From assembly GCF_013376105.1 (NCBI RefSeq), contig NZ_JAAMFM010000027.1, positions 1 to 63,916 on the forward strand: a stretch of 63,916 nucleotides of DNA, in the 5' to 3' direction. This document shows, piece by piece, positions 58,378 to 63,916 of the stretch. Position numbers and translations under genes: made by a program. Source of the stretch: Arthrobacter wenxiniae. GTDB taxonomy: Bacteria; Actinomycetota; Actinomycetes; Actinomycetales; Micrococcaceae. How positions within the stretch are numbered: position 1 is the stretch's first letter; the number at the start of each line of letters is the position of its first letter. Below the pieces are notes generated by a model. It saw only the letters and a list, made by a program, of their open reading frames with translations. It ran no database searches and was not told the DNA's origin.

Positions 58378-59096
58378 CTCCCAGTACCGTGACTTCCCAG
58401 GAAACGTACGACGCCGGGACCCCGCCCGCCGCGTCCGGCCCCAGTGACGCGTACCGCACCGAGAGGTCCCTGTTCCCCGGGGACACAGGCTCGTTCCCCC
58501 TGGAGCTGCGCCAGGCGCTGGTCCGCCTGCTGCGTGGACCCTACATCGACGGCACCGCGGAGGCGCCGCTGTGGACAGCCATCCTGACCCACCGGGCCTC
58601 GCTGCAGCAGTACCTGAGTGAAATTTTCCTCGTGCTCACGGTGGACCCGGAACGCAAGATCGCCCTGCTGACGCCGGCCGGAGTCGACGCCGTCCACACG
58701 CAGCCCATCGTGGCCCGCAAACCGCTCCGCCGTGAGGAGACCCTGCTGGCCCTGCGGCTGCGCCTGCTTCTGGACCGCCAGGCAGGCACCGGCACGGACG
58801 CCACCATCACCCGCAGCGGCGCACGTGAAGTCCTGGCCGAGCACCGCCAGCCCGGCGCCGTGGACGACAAACGCCTGGACGAGCTGACAGATTCGTCGCT
58901 GGCCAGGCTGCTGGCGCTGAAACTGCTCCTGCCCACGGAACTTCCCGGCGAGTACCGGGTCAGCAACGCCCTGGCGCTGGCCCTGCCCTTTGACACGATC
59001 GACCAGATCCCCGCCTACCTGGCCGCCCTGGACGGCAGCGCGGACGCGCCGGATGACACCACGGGGGACAGCACACAGGAGGAAGCCGCAGAATGA
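58374..59096 (+). CDS. jetB: DUF4194 protein, JetB/MksE
   Basis: This 240-aa protein has tandem winged-helix character (LELRQALVRLLRGPYIDGTAEAPLWTAILTHRASLQQYLSEIFLVLTVDPERKIALL; LARLLALKLLLPTELPGEYRVSNALALALPFDTIDQI). It matches the KITE-like JetB/MksE subunit in size and position. Translationally coupled at both ends (ATGA with jetA and with jetC). Confidence 0.86.
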   Translation: MTPSTVTSQETYDAGTPPAASGPSDAYRTERSLFPGDTGSFPLELRQALVRLLRGPYIDGTAEAPLWTAILTHRASLQQYLSEIFLVLTVDPERKIALLTPAGVDAVHTQPIVARKPLRREETLLALRLRLLLDRQAGTGTDATITRSGAREVLAEHRQPGAVDDKRLDELTDSSLARLLALKLLLPTELPGEYRVSNALALALPFDTIDQIPAYLAALDGSADAPDDTTGDSTQEEAAE

Positions 59097-62000
59097 GCAT
59101 TGCGACCACCCTGCCCATCGGCGAGGAAATCAACCCCGGCCAGTACCGGCTCTGCCAGATCCAGATCATCAACTGGGGCACGTTCCACGGCCGGCACGCC
59201 ATGTACGTGGACCGCGCCGGAACCCTGCTGACAGGTCACCCGGGCGTGGGCAAATCCACCCTCTTTGACGGCATCCAGCACATTTTCCATGCGGCCCCGC
59301 GGCTGAACGAGTCCGCCCACGAGGCGTCCAACCGCAAGGACCGCCGCACCACCTTCAGCTACATGCGCGGGCGCCAGCTCAAGACGCCGGACGGCACCGT
59401 GTACCAGCGGCCCAGCGCCACCTGGTCCGCCACCGCCCTGGCCTTCGAGGACGGCCTGGGCCGGCACGTCACCATTGCCGCGCTCTTCGACCTGCCCGCC
59501 AACGGCCTCGAAGGCCAGGTGGGCAAGCACTACGTGATCCACGACCGCCCGCTGGACACCAACGCCCTGGAAAAGCACGGCAGCCGCCGGTTCTCGCCGT
59601 CGTCCCTGCTTGCCGCCCTGCCCGGCTGCGAGGCCTTTGACGTGCACAAGACGTTCGCGGAACGCTTCCGGCGCAAGCTCGGCATCGACAACGACAAGGC
59701 GTTCAGCCTGCTGCGCACCCTGCAGAACGGCAAGGGCCTGGACAAGGGCGTCAACCGGTTCTTCCGCTACGAGGTGCTGGACAAGCCGGCAACCCTGGCT
59801 GCGGCCAAGGCCGCCGTGGACGACTTCAGCCACCTGCGCGGCATCTACCGCCAGCTTGAGGACGCCCGGGGCCAGCGCGACGCACTCGCCCCCGTGCCGG
59901 ACCTGCACCGAAATCTGCGGGAGTTCAGGAAATCCCATGATCGCACAGTTGAACTAAAAAACATCCAGCTGCCGCTCCTGCGCCGCCGCTTCCAGGCCGA
60001 ACTGCTCGCCGCCAAGGCCGTGGCACTCGAGGAACAGCACGGCCAAACGCTCATGGAGATCGAGGCTGCGGCCGCCGCCAAGGACGCCCTGGCGGAATCC
60101 GTGGCGGCCCTGGACGAGCAGCACGCCAGGCATGGCGGGCGCGCCATCGAAGGCCTGGAAAGGGACATCCGTGCGGCCAGGCGGGAACTGGAGGAGCGCC
60201 TCCGGCTGGAGTCGGCCGTCCGCGACGACCTCGCGGCGGCCGGCCTCGACGCCCCCTGGACCCCGGAAGGCCTGGCGGCCGCACGGCGGGAGGCGGGGGC
60301 CGGCGTCGGCCTTCAACTGGCGGAAACCGAGACGGCCCGCACCCGCGAGTACGAGGCCGTGGCGGAGAGCATCAACGCCAAGGCCGAGGAGAAGAGGCTC
60401 CGGGCGGAGATCGCCTCCTACCAGCGGCGCGGCAGCAACATCGACGGCCGCAGCGCCGCCGCCCGGCGCGCGATCTGCGCCGAGACCGGCCTGGACCCCG
60501 CGGAGCTGCCGTTTGCCGGGGAGCTGGTGGACATCGCCGCCGGCCATGCGGTCTGGCGCCCGGCCGCGGAAAAGGTGCTGCGGTCCCTGGCCACCACGCT
60601 GCTTGTGCGCGCTGTGGACATTGAGGCCGTGACGCACGCCGCCAACGGCCTGGACGGCTTCGGCAGGCTGCGCTGGATCAACATGGGCGCGGCCGCGCGC
60701 CCCGCCGATCCCGGCGAGGGGCACCTGGCCACCAAACTGGACTTCCACGCGTCCGACGCCGGCGCCTGGCTGCGCGCCAAGGTGGCCCGGGACTTCGCCT
60801 TCCGGTGCGTGGACAGCGACGCGGAGCTGCATGCCCACGAACGGGCCATTTCGCTGGCCGGGACCCTGAAGGCCAACGCGTCCACCTTTGAACGCGACAC
60901 CCGCGCCGTCAACCCTGCCGACTACCTGCTCGGCTTCACCAACGTGGACAAGATCGCGCAACTCGAGACCCGGGCCGACGGGCTGGCCGCCGCCTGCGAG
61001 AGCGCTGCAGCCCTGGCCGAGCAGCGCAGCAGGGCCAAGGACCAGCAGGCTGGACGGCTGGACGCGCTCCGCCGTGTGGCCGGGGACACCCGTCCGTTTG
61101 AGCAGCTCGAGTCCGGCGCCCTGTCGGCGCAGCTCGGGAAGCTGCAGCAGGCGCTCCAGGCGGCCGTTGACAGCAGCGCCACCTTGGCGGGCATCAGGGA
61201 GGCGCTGGGCGGGGCGAAGGCGGAACTGGAGGCCGCCGTCGGCCGCGTGGCCGTGCTCAACAACCACCTCTCCGGGGTGGAACGGGAACTGTCGGACCTC
61301 CGGGACGAGGCGGCAGCCACCTCAGCGAAGGCCCGCACGGAGCCGCCCGCCGGGTGGGCCGTGGAAGCCTTCGCCCCCTACACGGCCGGCGGCGGCCCTG
61401 ACAGCCTGAAGGAACTGGACCAGCTGTTCAGCCAAGCCGCGCTGGACCTGGGCGAACGCGCCGCGGCCGCCAAGGAACGCATCTTCCGCACCGAAGGCGC
61501 GCTGGTCGAAATCTTCAAGGCATTTGCCCGCGAGTTCGGGCCCGGCATGGGCGCCAGCCACGGCACGGGGGCTGACGCGGCCGAACACTATGAGGAGCTC
61601 CACGGGCGGATCATTTCCGACGGCCTGCCGCAGCGGCAGGAGGAATTCCGCGAGTATTTCAACAACCGCTCCTATGAGCGCTTTTCCGACCTCCTGCAGC
61701 TGCTGGAGGAGGAACGGCGCGCCATTGCGGAACGAATCCTGCCCCTGAACCAGATCCTGGCGGACGTGCCGTTTGAGAAGGGCAGCCGGCTGCGCCTGGA
61801 AGTGGCCACCGCCATCCCCGAGGAGGCCCGGGCCTTCCGCACCGACTTGAAGGAGGCCCTGGGGAACGCCTACGCCAAGGCCACGGAGGAGAAGATGACT
61901 GCCAGCTACCAGCAGCTGGAGCGCCTCGTGGACGCCCTCAACGACCGCTCCATGCAATCCTGGGCCGACACCGTGCTCGATGTCCGCCAGCACGTGAGAA

Positions 62001-62395
62001 TCAGCTGCAACGAGCACCGCCCCAACGGCGACGTGGAGCTTGGCCTGGAACCGGGCACCCTCTCCGGCGGCGAGGGACAACGGTTCACATCGTTCATCAT
62101 GGGCGCCGCCCTGGCCTACCAGCTGGGCATCGACATCCAGGGCTACAGCAGCTATGGGACGGTGATGATCGACGAGGCGTTCATCCAGGCCAACTCCGAA
62201 TACGCCGGCGCGGGCATCAATGCCCTGCAGGAGTTCGGCTTCCAGCTGCTGCTGGCCGCGCCGGAGGACAAGGTGGACCTCTCCCGGCACCTGGGCTCCG
62301 TCACGGACATCATCAAGCACCCCCAGGCCAACGTCTCAGGCTTTGTCTCCTCGGGGCGCTCGCCCGCCACGGCAACGGACATCATCCTGCGCTGA
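59093..62395 (+). CDS. jetC: SMC-like ATPase JetC/MksB
   Basis: This 1100-aa ABC/SMC-like ATPase has Walker A LLTGHPGVGKSTLFDGI (~46-61), long coiled coils (~270-430 and ~620-760), a middle hinge-like globular part (~440-600), the ABC signature TLSGGEGQRFTSF (~989), and Walker B TVMIDEAFIQAN (~1022) with catalytic Glu. The form (COG4913, ~1100 aa) is that of Wadjet JetC, which loop-extrudes and recognises circular DNA. The partner nuclease JetD (DUF3322/DUF2220) is not in the next gene or elsewhere in this window. Confidence 0.9.
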   Translation: MSIATTLPIGEEINPGQYRLCQIQIINWGTFHGRHAMYVDRAGTLLTGHPGVGKSTLFDGIQHIFHAAPRLNESAHEASNRKDRRTTFSYMRGRQLKTPDGTVYQRPSATWSATALAFEDGLGRHVTIAALFDLPANGLEGQVGKHYVIHDRPLDTNALEKHGSRRFSPSSLLAALPGCEAFDVHKTFAERFRRKLGIDNDKAFSLLRTLQNGKGLDKGVNRFFRYEVLDKPATLAAAKAAVDDFSHLRGIYRQLEDARGQRDALAPVPDLHRNLREFRKSHDRTVELKNIQLPLLRRRFQAELLAAKAVALEEQHGQTLMEIEAAAAAKDALAESVAALDEQHARHGGRAIEGLERDIRAARRELEERLRLESAVRDDLAAAGLDAPWTPEGLAAARREAGAGVGLQLAETETARTREYEAVAESINAKAEEKRLRAEIASYQRRGSNIDGRSAAARRAICAETGLDPAELPFAGELVDIAAGHAVWRPAAEKVLRSLATTLLVRAVDIEAVTHAANGLDGFGRLRWINMGAAARPADPGEGHLATKLDFHASDAGAWLRAKVARDFAFRCVDSDAELHAHERAISLAGTLKANASTFERDTRAVNPADYLLGFTNVDKIAQLETRADGLAAACESAAALAEQRSRAKDQQAGRLDALRRVAGDTRPFEQLESGALSAQLGKLQQALQAAVDSSATLAGIREALGGAKAELEAAVGRVAVLNNHLSGVERELSDLRDEAAATSAKARTEPPAGWAVEAFAPYTAGGGPDSLKELDQLFSQAALDLGERAAAAKERIFRTEGALVEIFKAFAREFGPGMGASHGTGADAAEHYEELHGRIISDGLPQRQEEFREYFNNRSYERFSDLLQLLEEERRAIAERILPLNQILADVPFEKGSRLRLEVATAIPEEARAFRTDLKEALGNAYAKATEEKMTASYQQLERLVDALNDRSMQSWADTVLDVRQHVRISCNEHRPNGDVELGLEPGTLSGGEGQRFTSFIMGAALAYQLGIDIQGYSSYGTVMIDEAFIQANSEYAGAGINALQEFGFQLLLAAPEDKVDLSRHLGSVTDIIKHPQANVSGFVSSGRSPATATDIILR

Positions 62396-62661
62396 CGTCG
62401 GCCGGCATGGTGCCGCAGCGCAATGTGACGCATCTTCACGCCGCGTTGCGATCGGTGGCAGGCGCTTCGGGTAGTGTCGACACCAACAAACCTTGAGCAC
62501 CTGTCGGACTCACCCGGCCTGTCCATCGACGTACAGGCCGGCCCGGCACTGCGAGGCCCTGCCGCGCCCCACCTCACAGCCCGGCAGCCGCCGTCGTCCC
62601 GGCACATCAGGGCCCGGACGCTCTCGCGCCTCCCACCTTGGAAGCGACGCAGGAGAATTAC
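62396..62661. other. gap between jetC and malic enzyme
   Basis: These 266 bp hold no gene and no recognisable jetD fragment. They should contain the malic enzyme promoter; a weak candidate is TTGCGA-N20-TAGTGT near 62450-62480, with a spacer too long to be convincing. Confidence 0.4.
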
Positions 62662-63840
62662 ATGTCAATCGAAGCAACCACCACCCCATCCACTGGCAGC
62701 CACATATCCCTTTCCGAGCAGGAGATCTTCGCCGCCCACGTTGGCGGCAAACTTTCAGTCACCAGCAAGGTCCCGCTGGACAGCCTGCGGGACCTGTCCA
62801 TCGCCTACACGCCAGGCGTGGCCAAGGTCAGCCGCGCCATCGCCGCCGATCCCGCCTTGGCGGGCAGCCACACCTGGGCCAGCCGCCTCGTGGTCGTGGT
62901 CAGCGACGGCACGGCCGTCCTGGGACTGGGAGACATCGGTCCCAGCGCGTCCCTGCCCGTCATGGAAGGCAAGTCCGCCCTCTTCAAGGCCTTCGGCGGG
63001 CTGGACTCGATCCCCCTGGTGCTGGCCACCACAAACGTTGATGAAATAATTGAAACCCTGGTCCGGCTGCGCCCGAGCTTCGGTGCGGTCAACCTGGAAG
63101 ACATCTCCGCCCCACGCTGCTTTGAGCTCGAAGAACGCCTGATCGAGGCGCTGGACTGCCCCGTCATGCACGACGACCAGCACGGCACTGCCGTGGTGGT
63201 CCTGGCGGCACTCACGAACGCCGCCAAGGTGGTGGGCAAGGAGCTCAGCGCCATGCGCGCCGTCATTTCCGGTGCCGGCGCCGCGGGCATTGCCGTGGCG
63301 CAAATACTGCTCGACGCCGGCCTGGGCGACGTGGTCCTCCTCGACTCCCGCGGCATCGTCCATCAGGACCGCGTCGGGCTCAACGCCATCAAGGCCGGCT
63401 ACGCCGCCAGGACAAACCGGCAGGGGCTCCGCGGCGGCATCGCGGAAGCGCTGGACGGGGCAGATGCAGTGGTTGGGGTGTCGTCCTCGACCATCCCCGA
63501 GGATGCCCTGGCCCGAATGAATCCCGGTGCCATCATCTTTGCCCTGTCCAACCCGGACCCCGAAGTCATGCCGGACGTGGCGCAACGATACGCAACCGTG
63601 GTGGCCACAGGGCGCAGCGACTTCCCCAACCAGATCAACAACGTACTGGCCTTCCCGGGCATCTTCCGGGGTGCGCTGGACGCCGGTGCGCGCCGGATCA
63701 CGCCCGCCATGAAACGCTCGGCGGCAAATGCGATTGCGGACCTCGCGGCAGGCAGCCTGGCCCCGGACTACATTGTCCCCAGCCCCCTGGACCCGCGCGT
63801 GGGCCCTGCCGTCGCGGCCGCGGTGGCTGCCGCGGTTTGA
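62662..63840 (+). CDS. malic enzyme (NAD(P)-dependent malate dehydrogenase, decarboxylating)
   Basis: This 392-aa enzyme converts malate to pyruvate and CO2. The short bacterial form is shown by LRDLSIAYTPGVAKVSRAIAADP (~37-59), ISAPRCFELEERL (~147), CPVMHDDQHGTAVVVLAAL (~166), Rossmann VISGAGAAGIAVAQILLDAGLGDVVLLDSRGI (~200-230), and FALSNPDPEVMPDVAQRY with RSDFPNQINNVLAFPGIFRGALDAGA. The length (~390) fits the single-domain MaeA/YtsJ class without the phosphotransacetylase domain. AGGAG lies 6 bases before ATG 62662. Cofactor preference is not assigned. Confidence 0.93.
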   Translation: MSIEATTTPSTGSHISLSEQEIFAAHVGGKLSVTSKVPLDSLRDLSIAYTPGVAKVSRAIAADPALAGSHTWASRLVVVVSDGTAVLGLGDIGPSASLPVMEGKSALFKAFGGLDSIPLVLATTNVDEIIETLVRLRPSFGAVNLEDISAPRCFELEERLIEALDCPVMHDDQHGTAVVVLAALTNAAKVVGKELSAMRAVISGAGAAGIAVAQILLDAGLGDVVLLDSRGIVHQDRVGLNAIKAGYAARTNRQGLRGGIAEALDGADAVVGVSSSTIPEDALARMNPGAIIFALSNPDPEVMPDVAQRYATVVATGRSDFPNQINNVLAFPGIFRGALDAGARRITPAMKRSAANAIADLAAGSLAPDYIVPSPLDPRVGPAVAAAVAAAV

Positions 63841-63916
63841 GCTGGGCGCGCCGGCGGCTGGTCTCGTGTGGGCGCGTCCGGGCTGGTTCCGGGCCCGCGG
63901 GGGCGGGGCAGGAGTG

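Overview
The window is GC-rich, densely packed bacterial DNA. GTG and TTG starts are common, genes overlap by ATGA or GTGA, and gene families typical of high-GC Gram-positives recur (DUF5997 beside a LysR substrate-binding domain, a DUF222-HNH gene, an actinobacterial-type flagellar locus with fliW and csrA). This suggests an actinobacterium, most likely a motile member of the Micrococcaceae (Arthrobacter group). The genus is inferred from family resemblance, not from a search. No rRNA, tRNA, CRISPR array or insertion sequence was seen.

Layout. Positions 1-9.3 kb hold transport and metabolism genes: a branched-chain amino-acid type binding lipoprotein, a remnant of an alcohol-dehydrogenase-like gene, a LysR-domain protein divergent from DUF5997, an amine catabolism unit (APC permease, small coupled ORF, putrescine-oxidase-like flavoenzyme, divergent TetR), a small membrane protein and a Stealth-family phosphotransferase. 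Positions 9.3-37.1 kb hold a nearly complete flagellar locus. On the minus strand it reads fliA, fliC, fliD-fliS-(fliT-like), flgB-flgC-fliE-fliF-fliG-fliH-fliI-fliJ-fliK-flgD-flgE, flbD-motA-motB, fliM-fliN-fliO-fliP-fliQ-fliR-flhB-flhA-(flhF-like)-csrA. On the plus strand it reads flgN-flgK-flgL-fliW. Positions 37-53 kb hold metabolic and housekeeping genes: formaldehyde dehydrogenase, DinB, an Lrp/LysE pair, adenine deaminase, TelA, a secreted HNH nuclease, an ArgO/ArgP pair, an MFS transporter, a DUF222-HNH protein, a TIGR01777 protein and acylphosphatase. Positions 53-62.4 kb hold a large TM0106-type nuclease/helicase followed by a three-gene SMC-like operon, jetA-jetB-jetC (Wadjet/MksFEB), with no jetD/mksG next to it. 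Malic enzyme closes the window.

How the genes work together. The flagellar genes encode the MS and C rings, export gate and ATPase, stator, hook, hook-filament junction, cap, filament and chaperones. A recurring motif, CCTAAC-N15-GCCGATAG (or close variants), precedes fliC, flbD-motAB, fliM, flgB and flgN. It looks like the local sigma-28 promoter read by the FliA encoded here. CsrA and FliW are both present, and the fliC leader contains a GGA-loop hairpin plus a GGA-containing Shine-Dalgarno, which suggests post-transcriptional control of flagellin as in Bacillus. No flgF/flgG, fliL, flgM, flhG or chemotaxis genes were found in the window.

The main items for a second look are the sigma-28 motif set, flgD beginning at an ATC codon behind a good Shine-Dalgarno, the fliC leader, a P-loop-less FlhF-like protein, FlhB with NPVH instead of NPTH, and the JetABC operon without JetD next to a nuclease-helicase.
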